DNA of 64,000 nucleotides from Isoetes taiwanensis. Lineage: Eukaryota > Streptophyta > Lycopodiopsida > Isoetales > Isoetaceae. Below, piece after piece: positions 49,428 to 61,074 of this stretch; within the stretch, counting starts at the first letter, position 1, and the number at the start of each line of letters is the position of its first letter. Made by a program: the position numbers and the translations under genes. The stretch covers positions 126,001 to 190,000 of the forward strand of contig JAJEKV010000019.1 of assembly GCA_021234155.1 (NCBI GenBank). The letters run 5' to 3'. Below the pieces are notes generated by a model. That model was not told the origin of the DNA, did not search any database, and saw only the letters and a list, made by a program, of their open reading frames with translations.

Positions 49428-52069
49428 TTATAGTTCCCAATCCTCCCAAGTCTATTGAGTGCGTGTCCTTTTCTTCAAGCAACATCATCCATCTTATTTG
49501 GGTTGGTTCCTATGAAATGAGACTCTTGACTCTATCTTGGTTGGTTCCTATGAAATGAGTCCTTTCAAAAGCAAGTTAAAGAAATGAGACCTTTAGAAAG
49601 TAAGTCAAATTTCCCCATCTAACTATGTGTATAAAATACGGCGCACACAACTAGTTCAACTACAACTGAACATAATAGAATAGAATAGAAGGTAAGCTTT
49701 CCCCATCTAAACTACGTATATAAAACACGGCGCACACCACTAGCTCGACTACAACTCTACATAATAGAAGCTCTGCGTATCCTTCCCAAGGCAATCATTT
49801 GATTTGAACATGAAGAAAAATTTACTTTCAATGAATTGTTTATGGTTCTCTTTTCATTTTGGACGCTTTGGTATAGGAACAAGCCATGATTTTAAATGCC
49901 CTGAAACTGACTTCATAATTTTTAATTTTAGTCTTTTATCGAAAATGGGATTCTTGCACAAAGAAAATCATGGGATTTGTCTATCATTTAATTATAGAAA
50001 AAAATATGTCCTTATGGGTTATTTATTACGATCGTGAATCTTATAATCAAGGGATGAATAAGTCTTAGCCACCTACAATTGCGAGTTTCATTCTTCCAAA
50101 TTCCACAAGTAAGTTGCTTTCTATTCTAAAAATCTATTCTATTCTATTCTATTCCATTCTATTCTATTCTATTCTATTCTATTCTATTCTATTCTAGTCA
50201 AGCATGCTTATCAGGCACTATTCTTGCAACTTGAATTTTATAGAAAAATAGACCTTGATATTTTCATATGTACATTCGAATAGGATAGCATTTCCCAATA
50301 ATCAAATATATAATAATGCGTGGCGCAACAAACTAGATGAGACATATACATTGTGTTACATCAACACAAAGGAGCTTTGTCATCTTATTCATTTTGAACA
50401 TCTAACTCATATAACTCTTATTGGCAAGATGCCTTTTGAATTTAGTAGTGACATGTGTGATTTTAGAATATTACGTGTTTCGGTTGGGGAGGGGATGGCA
50501 TATTTCGATAGATAAAAGCAATAGTTGCCACGTACTAATTTTCCATCGGTCGCAGCCTTTTTCTAAGAGACAGTTGTATTTGAGATCTTTCGGTGCGGAT
50601 CGGGCTCGGATTCGGATGGATTGTAGCAGACGTAGATTTGAGTCTGGTTGGCGTTTGAGCTCCGTTAGCGGTGGCACCGCCACCAATAGATCCAACAATG
50701 TGTAAAGTCTGTTATAGATTTGGATTTGACAAGATTTTTGTGAATCATTCTAGATCCATCTAAGTGTAAGATATTTTATAGCACTTCGGATAGAAATAGA
50801 GTCGGATCGCCAACTTTTTAGTTCGCTATATGTGAAGTCGCTTTTATGTATAAGGGGAAAATACCCCGAGGGTTTTCTCGGGGCATCTGCAGGGCGCCGC
50901 TGGCAACGGCATACAACTGAAAGCAGAGCTATGAGTGTGTCCGCCATCACTGGCGGGCGCCGATGCAGCGATTGCCCCTAAAACCCAAGGGGATATTTTT
51001 CCGCGCGTAATAGACGGGATGTTGAAATTACGTGACATGAATAGCTATGGCGGAGACTGTTTCCTTGTCGATGATGAATGCGCATTCTTTCTTTGAATGC
51101 TTTCGCCTGAGAATCAAACCTAAATATCTATGGCTATGCACTGTCTGCCGGATTTAAACCAGAAACCATGTTGTAATATACATATTCTGCCCTTTACATG
51201 AAAAGAAGACCACAAGACTCATGGATCTTAAAGAAAAGCTTCAAAAGGCGCAATATAACGAAGAAGCAAACCTTTAATACAGTCCATTTGTCAGATTAAA
51301 GCATACAAATAGCATCAGACATGGCAAAAAGATGGCTCGCTTTGATATTCAAAGCATGGTATTGCAGTGGCAAGTGAATATATCTTCAATCTCTGCCCCA
51401 GAGCATGATGTCCCCTGTTTTAGATGGTATAGCCAATTTCGGCGATCTTCAAACTGGGTTGTTGGAGCTTGAACCAAAGCGCAAGGAAGCCATGAGCTAA
51501 AATATATGCTAGGTTCTCACGGTCCAGCATCTTCTGCAGATAAACCTAAAACTGAAGCAGGGCCGGATCTTAGATAAAATCCACGAATTGTGAGAAAGCA
51601 GGGCCACGACCTGCAACTTAGGCGTAGAAATAAGAAAGAAAACAAGAGAGAGCTTAGCAGCGCCGTTCCGCCAATGTCGGAGAAGATTACAGGTTATAAA
51701 ACAAGCATAATATAACAGTAATTTCAACCTCTCGTTCATTATGTAAGGCACTGCTTCATATAAGGTATGTCCCCTGTCGAATCTGTTTCCATTTCCCTTG
51801 CTTTTGTTTGCTTCTATGCAATCAGAAAGTTGTCTAAAATAGACTGTAATTATGAAATTTCCTGATTAATCCACTGCAAATATGTTTCCCTCCCTAATTG
51901 TTGGAGATCGGGTTTGAAACAGCCCTGATATAGAAGCTCACTTTACAGAGAAAAACTCTTATGAATGTAACACATGCTCAGATTCGGCAGCAGAAGGGCC
52001 GAAGAAAAAGGACAGAATGGGAAAAAAAATATGGGGAAGTGTTTATTGTTGTCGCCTTTACTTGCCTTT
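49428..52069. other. Intergenic, no supported gene
   Basis: The 5' side of the gene at 48831-49427. A tandem duplication of about 90 bp lies at about 49620-49770 (TATAAAATACGGCGCACAC and TATATAAAACACGGCGCAC). TTGGTTCCTATGAAATGAG is repeated near 49502 and 49541. Small open frames (49804-50037, 50255-50515, 50844-51038, 51509-51751) are unrecognised. Confidence 0.45.
50133..50196. repeat. (ATTCT)n microsatellite
   Basis: About 12 copies of a 5-bp unit with one interruption (ATTCC). The same repeat, in the other orientation, forms the tail of the LINE at 61444-61470. Confidence 0.95.
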
Positions 52070-53715
52070 TGTGACGCCCTCGCTAAACATACGGCTACCG
52101 CCGCACGTACCCTCGGCAGGAAATCCCCCATCGGCTCAACAACCGCATGGGCCCTTCGTCTACCCCGCCACTCGAGATGACTCCTAGTGCGGAAGGGGAA
52201 CTGAAAAGGTGTCTTATGGCGCCCTTCCCCTATGGGCTCCTATACAAATGAGGCGATAACACGTCGAGAACTAGCATCAACATGTACAAATACTACCTCG
52301 AAGGGCAGTGCATCACACATAAACCAATGCAAAGATGATAATCACAAACCATAAAACATGAGAGCTCCTACCCCACGCACTCGCAAGGAGGACGACTGGC
52401 CCGCTAGGCCTCAAGATAGAGCATTTGAGTCATGGCAATGGCGAGGGGCTGGCATAGAACAATGGCTAGGGTTGACCACTCCATCCGCCCCTCCTGTGCA
52501 TACTTTGCGAGATGGGCTAAATCAGGCTCTCGACGGGACTCTAGCCTTCCTAGGACACGCTAATCCCATGGCATCACCCACGGGACTACTCGAGTTGCAT
52601 CTCCCCGGGTCGGGGATGAGGCGGGAAGGGTTGCATCTCCCTTCCCGTGATCTAGAGGTGCCGCGGGCGGCTAGAGAATCGATGGCGACACACGCATTCG
52701 TGCCGGTGAACCCCCAAAACGAGAGCCAAGGCGACACTTGCGCTTCTCGAGAGGCGGGCGACACCATTGCCCGGGAGGTGTCGGACCCATGCTCGCCCAC
52801 ACGTGACCCCACCATAAGCCTAGCCCACTATGGGATCCCCGAAGCCCCCTTTCGGCGGGGATCCTCCCTCCACTTTCCCTCTAGCCCCCGTTGTATGGTC
52901 GAGTCACATCATAGCCTCAATAATGGGTGGGCTCCTATGCAATGTGCCAGCAACTAATAGGAACTAAGGGATCTACTCTAGGAGCATACTACATATGGCC
53001 CTAGGTCTCTACCCCCCTTCCCAATACAAGAGGAGCAAACATGATCAACCATCATCACATAATCATCACATCATGAGAATAATCATAAGAAGAACATCTT
53101 AACCTAATCATACAAATCTAACTAATAGTTAGGGTTCATTGATTAGGGTTCAAGATGTTGAATACGGGTTCTAGGATGGCTCTACTCTAGATACAAGATA
53201 CTAGCATATCTGGAATGCTAATTCCAGATAAGCTATCACAACTACTATCCTATATACCGCTCTCGAAGCTCTCCCTCCAGATCGGTGTGCCTCCATGGTC
53301 TTCGACTCACGAGATCTTTGCTCCTACTCCAAGAACGAGTCTACCTGTTGGGGCTGCCGCACCAGCCTATGCCACAACAAGCGATGTTCAAAGCGGGGTT
53401 TCGAGCAGTAGGTGAGTCTCACGGGTGCTAGGGGCTGGAAAGAGGCCTAGGGTTAGGGTTTAGGCCTATATAAGCTAGGTCCACTTAGGATGCCACGTGG
53501 CACCAATTGGGCGAGTCCTGTGTGGCGGGTGCCCAATAGGTTAAGGCCACGTGGATAATGGTCTAAACCTATGGTTGGCTAAGTTATGAGAGTAACTTGG
53601 CCATGCCCCCTAGTGCCACAACCTATGGTATACAAGGCTATGAATGATAGACTTGTATAGTGACGGATCCAGGAATATACGTATTTTATGGCGTATATTC
53701 CCCTGGACCGTCACA
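52070..53715. mobile_element. Solo LTR, 1646 bp
   Basis: Begins TGTGACG and ends CGTCACA (perfect 7-bp terminal inverted repeat), flanked by the 5-bp target-site duplication CCTTT at 52065-52069 and 53716-53720. No internal gag-pol region is present, so it is a solo LTR or a very small non-autonomous element. A TATATAAG promoter-like site lies near 53466. A 199-codon plus-strand frame (52358-52957) is low-complexity and probably not a gene. Confidence 0.88.
53660..53714. repeat. Terminal hairpin of the LTR
   Basis: GTGACGGATCCAGGAATATA pairs with the reverse complement of TATATTCCCCTGGACCGTCAC, with only a few mismatches, so the last 55 bases of the LTR can fold back. Confidence 0.8.
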
Positions 53716-53990
53716 CCTTTTTTATGATTGGCGCAACTTGTCTAAAGTCTCCGGCTGCTATAAATAGTTTTCCTCCAACGGGTGCATTCGTTCGCATTAT
53801 CTTTTGAAGCAATATGTCAACTGCTTCTATGACTGCTCGGTTTGTCATTGGAAATTCATCCCACATAATAGCAGTTGCTTGCTTTATTATGTATGAACCA
53901 TCATTCAATTAAATTGGGATTATGTCTATTCCAAAATCGCGCCGTCTGAGCCTTTTATTAACCATTATATTGAATTAACCACACTTTTGC
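53716..53990 (-). pseudogene. PIF1-like helicase fragment split by the LTR
   Basis: The minus strand reads IIKQATAIMWDEFPMTNRAV (Walker B, WDE) then GGKLFIAAGDFRQVAPII (motif GDFRQ), as in PIF1-family helicases of Helitrons and similar elements. An in-frame stop lies just upstream of LNDGSY (about 53909), and the frame ends where the LTR is inserted at 53715. I could not follow a clear continuation beyond the other side of the LTR. The Walker A part is not seen. Confidence 0.8.
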
Positions 53991-54300
53991 ACTGAGTTCA
54001 TTTTCGGGCTAGGAAGTTGCATTTTATGTTGAAATGCAAAGGCATTCAAATATTCGATGCAAATGACCCATATTATGACAGAATGTTGGCAATATGAAAA
54101 GTAGGAAATTGCTTATTAATCCGTACCATTACGGACGGCAACGAAATCTAAACATTGAAATTGTAGTGCTTTACGAATAAATAACAGCAAGCAAGTTGCT
54201 ACAAAACAGAGATTTTCGTCCTTTAAATCGCGCGTGGCGTGATTTGCTTGGCATGAATAACGCATTATAATGGAACATAAACCTAAAAAACTAATCCGAT

Positions 54301-54525
54301 TCATCGTCGACGGTATTTGCTGAGGCGTCTTTGAGATCCCATGCCGATCATGAACAAACCATGCTCTGGATTCCATATAAGATGGATTACAACATCAAAG
54401 GGATCAGGATAGAAGCGGATGGGATTCATAGCAACGACATCAAGCCAGTCCTGAAGTTCTATTTCTAGCTCGCGGCACCTGCAGAGGTCCGCATGGTTCA
54501 TCTGGCAGGTAATAGAATGTGCCAT
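54301..54525 (-). CDS. Small intact ORF of E2, unknown
   Basis: 74 codons from the ATG at 54525: MAHSITCQMNHADLCRCREL, then FYPDPFDVVIHLIWNPEHGL and a basic end (SQRRLSKYRRR). There is no recognised domain; a CxxxxxxxxCxC pattern near the N-terminus could bind metal. It lies between the helicase fragment and the FCP1-like gene, on the same strand. Confidence 0.4.
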   Translation of the reverse strand: MAHSITCQMNHADLCRCRELEIELQDWLDVVAMNPIRFYPDPFDVVIHLIWNPEHGLFMIGMGSQRRLSKYRRR

Positions 54526-54788
54526 AATAACAAGTAGAAGGCGGAGGCCGAAGCCGATGGTTTGCCAATTTCATGCATACCTATTTATACACACCTAAAT
54601 TATTGACGGTATATACATACAAATTATTGCAAGTATAGCAAACCATACACATAATATAAAAAAACAATACGTTACCGTAACCAATAATCTTGATATAAGA
54701 AACACGATTATATTGCAATGTGTTTGGTGTAAAGTATATTTCATATTCAAAACTTGTATGGAAAGTGTATTTTCGGTATACATATATA

Positions 54789-55560
54789 TCAAAAGAGTTC
54801 CCTTTCTAGAACGATTTTCTCAAGGTCCCTGTCAATTTCCCCTGTCCGATCAAGTTGCGGGTATAGTGTTTGTATATCTTCGACCGTTTTTCCTGAAGCT
54901 ATTTCTTGCATGACACCAATGAAGCTTAGCAGAAAATCATCTGTGGTAACCATATCAGGATGATAGGTTGGTGGATTTAGTATTTGTGGTTGATTGAAGC
55001 AACACTTCAAAGCGTCATCATCAACTATAATGATGTCTTCCTTCTCCTGAACGCCCAAGTCATCCATCATGTCGCTCAAGCACTTTACAAATATATTTTT
55101 ACCTGACGGATCCTTAGGGTTTTTAAATGACTTACATTTGCTCTGATCCCAAACAGATGCCCAATCTCTATGTAATTCAACTACTCTCAAAACTTCCTGT
55201 ATATTTCTATTTTCCATCGACGACCAAATTGCACAACGAAATAAAGTGAAAGCTTGGTCTAACATCTCCTTCAGATACGGCCGCGGATATACCCATTTCG
55301 TACGTGTCTCAAATGGTTTCTGTGCATACCATGATAGGTCGAATTGTGCTTTAGGTAACGTTTTGTAGAGCACTCCATTCAAATCGAACACCAGAATTTT
55401 GGAGGAAACCGGTTTAGGTCTGTAATAAAGAAAGCACACACTTGTGAGACAAGGAAAAAGAAACTTGAAATCGCGCCTGGCGCGATTTTCATTTGTGTTT
55501 GAAGAACATACCTTTCTGGTTCCTGTTCAACTTCCGCAATGATGAGCTTACTCTCGGTTG
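54789..55560 (-). CDS. FCP1/NIF-type phosphatase domain protein (E2 cargo)
   Basis: The main exon begins after an acceptor (TTTATTACAG) near 55420 and reads SSKILVFDLNGVLYKTL, the HAD/FCP1 signature region (DxDGT/V in active enzymes, here DLNGV). It continues with PRPYLKEMLDQAF, CAIWSSMENRNIQ and EDIIIVDDDALKC (the FCP1-type DD motif), ending at 54789. An upstream exon near 55512-55555 (TTESKLIIAEVEQEPE) joins in phase across an intron holding one E2 palindrome. The second catalytic aspartate is replaced by Asn, so activity is doubtful. The family dephosphorylates the RNA polymerase II C-terminal domain; the role here is unknown. Confidence 0.72.
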
Positions 55561-56478
55561 TCTCGGATTACGCGGAAGTGCCAACCACATCACTTAGTGT
55601 TTGAACTATGGTTGATACTTCATTACTCTTTATGCTAACGACTAGAGCTTTTCGAATCCATCGTATCATCTTGGATTTTGTCTTCTTGGTTTCGCGTTAT
55701 CTACATCCCTTTTCGGTCGGAATTCCAAATGTGATTGGAAGTATAGGCACCGGTCTAGGACCGCATAGTTAAGCTGGTTGGTTGTCGAGATTCATCTTTA
55801 TGTGCTCCATCTGCTTTCTCATTTGTTCCTCTGCGCAGCCCGGATCTGGAGGCAATTCGGACTTAGAGTTGGAAGCTTTATTTTTGCACTACCTATCGGA
55901 CCCTAGGTGCCATCTCTAACACTTTCTCAAAGAAAATATCAAAGGAAGTCCTTGGCTTGACCATCGAGACCACACTTTGGCATTTCCTAGCTAGCTTGAG
56001 CTTCACTTGACATAACCTCCAACATGAAACTCCCAACACGTTGACTCTAAAGGGCGAAGGCTTCAATCAGAAAACTCGAAAGGGCCAAAGAAAACCCATT
56101 ACTTATTCAGCCTTCCCTTATCGCGCAAATTAGCTCATACTTGATTGGTGAACAAAGGGCGGAGTCGACCAGTTTTCTTCTTCCTCTTCCTCTTCGTCCT
56201 CTATAAGGTCCACATCCACATCTGCAGTCCCTTTCCCTTTGTCTTCGCAATTGGATTCGACATAAAAACATTCTTCACTAGGGGTTAATCTAGCCGATAT
56301 AATCGCCAAGCAATCTTCTCACCTTCCGGTTTCCCCTTGAGTCTTTCATATTCTTTATCATCCATAATGACTATCATAAGGATTAGCACATGTGAGATCT
56401 TATTTTCGGTACTAAACTCACTATCTTTGTTTTCATCTATCATTCTTTGCTTGCATCATCACTTTAATGCATTCGAGA

Positions 56479-59400
56479 TCATTTGCGGCCAACTAGTGCA
56501 TAGGCGTGGGACATGTCGGGTGGCAAACCATCACGATAGTATAATGCATCTCGGCCGTAAAACCCTTTGCATGTGTTGAAGAAGGTGTTGTAATCATCTT
56601 GTGTCCATCTCGTACCCACGGCTATCAAGAACAAATAGAGTAGTGTCGGTTGGCCCATCACCCAACGCCGGTAAGGCACACTTAAAACCGAGTGGACACC
56701 TTATAGAAAAAAGGAGACTCATCTTAAAGGCGTCTGTTTCACCAACGCAACTTTTCTTTTTTTAGGTCGGGCGCCACTTTCATGTGAATCCCCTTTAGAG
56801 TTGACATTCTTCGCCTTTTGCTGCTTCACAAAATCTTTTGACCAAAACACATATTTCTTAATGTCATCATCAGATACATTGTACTTTTGCATTAAGCCTA
56901 TCTCTGATAACATGAAGTCTCCTGTGAGCCTTTGCGGTTCTTAAGCCTTGACCTTTTTTAGGGACTTTCATATTTTTAGCGATTCGCATGCATCTTGAAA
57001 GATGTCAAGTGCTTTCTTTGCAGAGCGTTTTCTTGTAGACAACTTCCTTTTCGATGCACCTATCTAGAGCGGATAGTAATTACGCATCATCAATCCTTGC
57101 GCCTTTCTCATTTACGTGATACCTATATAAAAATAGGCGTATCTTGGGGAGGAAACCTGCCATACGAATCTGGCAACTTCTTTTCTGTATAGGCGTCCCA
57201 AAATTCGTTCCACTTTTCCCATACACGGTCGGAGGAAGAAAAACAATCTTGCGGGCATCCTTTGGCACCGTTTGATCTTCGAGGCTAGCTTGTGCATCCC
57301 CTTTTTTCTTCTTTGATCTGGTGCCCTTACTCTTGTTCTGTATTATGGTTCGGCACAGTGTCCATTCTAGTAATTTGAATTCAGCACTCTTAGATTGCCC
57401 TTGTCTGGTCGGCATTGGTTTTCCATATTCGATCCATTGGTTACGAGCGTGCCTCAACTGCTCCACATAAGGACTGCAAAATATGGGCCGTTAGATAAAT
57501 AAGAAAGACAGGCCATCAAAGCAATAACAATATAAAACGCGCCAGGCGCGTTTTTGTTAATCACGGTTTAACCAGAAACGCGCCTGGCGCGATTTCTTCA
57601 TGACGAAGAAATCGAGCCAGGCCCGCTTCTGGTAAATCCGTCAAAACAAATAACAACATAAAACGCGCCAGGCGCGTTTTCGTTTATGCCACATGAAGAA
57701 ATCGCGCCAGGCGCGTTTCTTGTAAAACCGTGATTAACGAAAACGCGCCTGGCGCGATTTCAAACGCTATAGGAAATGTCTGGAAAATAAATATGTGCTG
57801 GAAAATAAAATACCTTTTGTATAGGAATGTCTTTCCCATGTCATTCAGTAGCGCGCTGATTTCGGCTAATTCTGCTGCTGTTGTTGAGCCACTGAGGAAC
57901 CGGCAATTTCTGACTGAGTATAGTCTATGGAATAACTCTTCTGTGCCTCCACTGAATGCTGCCCATCTATTATCATGAAGTGAATATCCAGGTTGCCAAT
58001 TAAATCTTCAAGTTTATTCCATATCAACACCTTCTTCGTCTTCATATCAAAAGGCACCACATTTGCCGGCATTGGCTTTGCCACGGGTTTTCTATCATGT
58101 TGTTGACTATTTCCATTGCGTGCCGCTTGTCGTATCTTCTGCTGACAAACATAGCCTTTGTGGACCTAAAAAGATTGGATGCGTGAAGTTAAGGCCCACT
58201 GGATACTTATCGACATACTTCTTGAGTTTGCTCATGGCCTCTAAGCATCTCGCCTTATCGTCATCACTAGTCATATCGTAATGCCTAGAGCGTCTGATTT
58301 GTTTCCACGCCTCTAGAACTTGCATCTTCCTTCTCTTTTTTAAAGCTTGTAGGTCAACACTAGCCGACGGCCTTGTACTGATTGCTCTTCTCACAGCTGA
58401 GAGACCTTCACTTTTTTTTTTGGTGTCAATGGTTCACCACCTGACCAGCCAAATTTGAAGAGGTTATCGGCCTCATCCGTTCTTAGGGCTCTCTTTAAAG
58501 GAACTGCAATCGAGTAATTTAACTTCTTCAATACTTTTTTATTTTTTGACCCGCTTCAAATGTCACGGAACAGTATGAATCGTCATGTTCTTAGCATGTG
58601 ATCGAATACCTTGTTTCTTCATTTGATCTGTTTCTTTAACTCTAGACATGAAAATAAGATCGTCTTCTTTCGCTAGTCTTGAAGATCTCCACATACCATT
58701 CAGCCCCCTCGGTAGATCTTCTTACGGACACGGAGGCTCTACGAGCCTTTATTATTACAGGTCATTATCGTCCATGGTCTAGCGTGTGCCAAATCTGCAA
58801 TGATACATCTTCCCCTGATTTCTTGTTTTTTTTTTTTTGGCCGATGACCCCTTGACCTGCGCGGGGCTTTGCTTTTCTTTTCACATTTTAGAAGATCCTG
58901 AAAGTTACAATCATATGGTGAGTAATGAAATCGCGCCGAGCGCGTTTTGCTAGAAGCCTTACTACGGAAAACATAAATGGTAGAGGCAGCCAAAAACAAT
59001 CAGGGGTTCATGACGCTCTCTATTATAAATGTCAGCTGCTGTTTTTAGAAGAGGCCCCTGAGACGCTCTATATCATAAGAAACATACTAGGCTAGAAAAA
59101 GACAAATAAGAAGAAGCTGGAGAATCTGAGAACAAAACTATAAACAAACAAGTGCAAGAAACTCTAATCAGACGGTCTAAATTATACGAACTGGAAAATA
59201 CAGGAGAATATTATAAAACAAAAAACAAAAAACACAGAGTAGAGGAGAAGATTAGAACAAAAAACATACAAAACAAGGTAGTAAAAGCAGTAGAAATGAC
59301 CACGTAAAACAATATAAAAAAAATAGAAATAAATACGAGAGATTAGAAAAATGATAAAAAAAACCACGGACATTAGATAAAACTTAAAAATAACACGTAA

Positions 59401-59554
59401 AGCGTATAAATCGAGAAGAAAAAGTAAATACCGCTTCAAGGAGTCGATCGGCCGACTGTTCAGGCACTTTCTGAGTGTTGGCCCGTCGCCCGGCTCTACC
59501 TGCGCCTCTCCCTCCGCCTCTACCTCTCGTTGCGCCAGATCCTCCGGACACCAT
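56479..59554 (-). CDS. E2 gene with IIDGQHSV motif (ParB-like nucleotide-binding type), broken, several exons
   Basis: The ATG at 59554 gives MVSGGSGATRGRGGGRGAGR, an RGG-rich start; exon 1 ends 59432. Further segments on the same strand: about 58890-58740 (basic, RRSRGHRPKKKK), 58394-58107 (KKYVDKYPVGLNFTHPIFLG, LSAEDTTSGTQWK), 58084-57811 (PANVVPFDMKTKKVLIWNKL, HFMIIDGQHSVEAQK), 57466-57080 (ARNQWIEYGKP; also WEKWNEFWDAYTEKK in another frame), 56913-56719 and 56679-56479 (RWTQDDYNTFFNTCKGFY). The DGQHSV stretch resembles the ParB/sulfiredoxin-type motif seen in plant repeat proteins. The intron between 57811 and 57480 is filled with E2 palindromes. Frameshifts and at least one stop interrupt it. 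Confidence 0.55.
57536..57758. repeat. Nested inverted-repeat cluster in an E2 intron
   Basis: Arms 57536-57601 and 57692-57758 are reverse complements (about 66 bp, few mismatches), each holding two 13-bp palindromes separated by a GTTAATCACGG block. The 90-bp middle holds two more, one degenerate. The cluster lies between an inferred donor near 57808 and an acceptor near 57480. Confidence 0.85.
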
Positions 59555-59955
59555 ATCGTTGTAATGTCATGGGACGCGATTCAAATTTATATGTATGGGT
59601 GCATTATCTGAACCATCAGATTGCTAGCCGATTTTAAATTACAATTATCCCGCCTATATTAACCGCTTATCCCGCTCATTTCAAATTAAAAACTTAATTT
59701 TCTTATTAAAGCACATCCACGAATATTTATTTTAAAATATTTTCAAGAAACGCCTATGTGGCACGCCGAATTATTCATTTGCCACCGAATTTTTCAAGAA
59801 ACCTGATCAGCTCGTCGACTTCTTCCGGTCGACCGCCTCCTCGCCTGATCAACTCGCCCCCTTGACTGATCGACCGCCTCGACTTAGCGATTGCCTCCTC
59901 GACTGATCGACACGCGATCATGTCGGCCGAACTATGGTGAGTCTATCAGTAGGAT

Positions 59956-60260
59956 TTGAAGACTGTTCTTGAAACATACTATATTCTTGAAGACTGTTCA
60001 TGTGAAATCATTCTTTTAATGTTTTCAATTATCAGCGTGGGAGAAGAATGCTATCTATTAACAGCAAACTTGAAGCGTCGACTTGGATTATGTAAAATCG
60101 AAGACCTGGACCCTGAATCTAAGTGCCATGGTGTCCCCCTTGGAAACAGTTTCTGTAAAGTTAGCATTATAAATTGCAACTATGAGGATGAAGCTCTTCC
60201 AAGAAGACATCCTGGTGGCGACACAATTGGGGAGAGCGTCATTTGTGGCATGGCCAAAAG
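59956..60260 (+). pseudogene. Plant transposon-associated domain (VPLG...VAWPK, DUF8039-like), fragment
   Basis: The plus-strand frame gives LDPESKCHGVPLGNSFCKVS. After a frameshift it reads LVATQLGRASFVAWPKEHLK (60212-60265). The VPLGxG...V and VAWPK pair is the pattern of a domain common in plant transposon proteins. It is opposite in strand to the other E2 genes, so it may be an older or separate insertion. Confidence 0.55.
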
Positions 60261-60702
60261 AACATCTAAAAAAGGTATGTATAGACCTTCTGATACAAAG
60301 AAGCTATAATTTTATAGATCTTAAATTATCAAAAGGTATGTATAATAAGGATAGTAAAAAAAAAAAGAATATATCATAACATCTGCGTGATGTTGTGAAT
60401 TTTGGATTCTTTGATGTTCTTTAGCCAGTCTTATCAACCCCATGAAACTACAGATTAATGAGAATGTGTAGTTTCTTGGGGTTGGTCATACTGGCTGGAG
60501 GGCATCAAAGGATTCAATGTTTTCGACATTGCAAATAAAAAAACATAATGAATCAAGCGTGACATAAAAGTTTAAGCTGCAAAATTGCGCCAGGCGCGAG
60601 ATTGTATTTATATTCAAAAGAAATATATGTACATTTTTCCTTTTGTGAAAATGCGTCAGGCGCGAGTTCTTTCTGAACTAACATAGCTTGCTCTATATAT
60701 CT

Positions 60703-61074
60703 CTACAAAATGTCACATAGGCCCACTTCATCGGCCCAATACCGAGTAAAGTGCCACCTGGACCACTGTGATATGACAGCATCCTCTTCGTCCCTGCGAA
60801 TGTCGAGTCTCCAAATCAGAGTGTTGTATCGATCCTTGATACTCCTAATCAAATCCTCGTATTTATTTGTGGGCATGAGCCTTACTAAGAGCATGAGGAG
60901 CCGAATATGTCCAGTGATGCGATGGTAGCATTCCCATGGCCCCTGATATAGACTGTCAACTGGCTTGTCCAACTCTCTGTGGATGTTTTGAACAGCACAG
61001 TCTAGTAGTATCTTGTACAGGGTCCAGCGTTGATGGTCGTCCAGGTTAAGTTCATTTGAACTAGAAGCGGCCAT
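60703..61074 (-). CDS. Intact 123-residue ORF of E2, unknown
   Basis: The ATG at 61074 gives MAASSSNELNLDDHQRWTLY, then HRELDKPVDSLYQGPWECYH, HIRLLMLLVRLMPTN, DRYNTLIWRLDIRRDEEDAV and SRWHFTRYWADEVGLCDIL. Helix-rich with many Trp and Arg, and no recognised domain. E2 palindromes flank it on both sides (60586, 60652, 61164, 61212). This is one of the few undisturbed frames in E2, which suggests it was under selection recently. Confidence 0.55.
   Translation of the reverse strand: MAASSSNELNLDDHQRWTLYKILLDCAVQNIHRELDKPVDSLYQGPWECYHRITGHIRLLMLLVRLMPTNKYEDLIRSIKDRYNTLIWRLDIRRDEEDAVISQWSRWHFTRYWADEVGLCDIL

Noticed and set aside
52358-52957. 199-codon plus-strand open frame in the LTR
   Set aside because: It lies in a GC-rich LTR, has no recognisable domain, and the length is explained by base composition.
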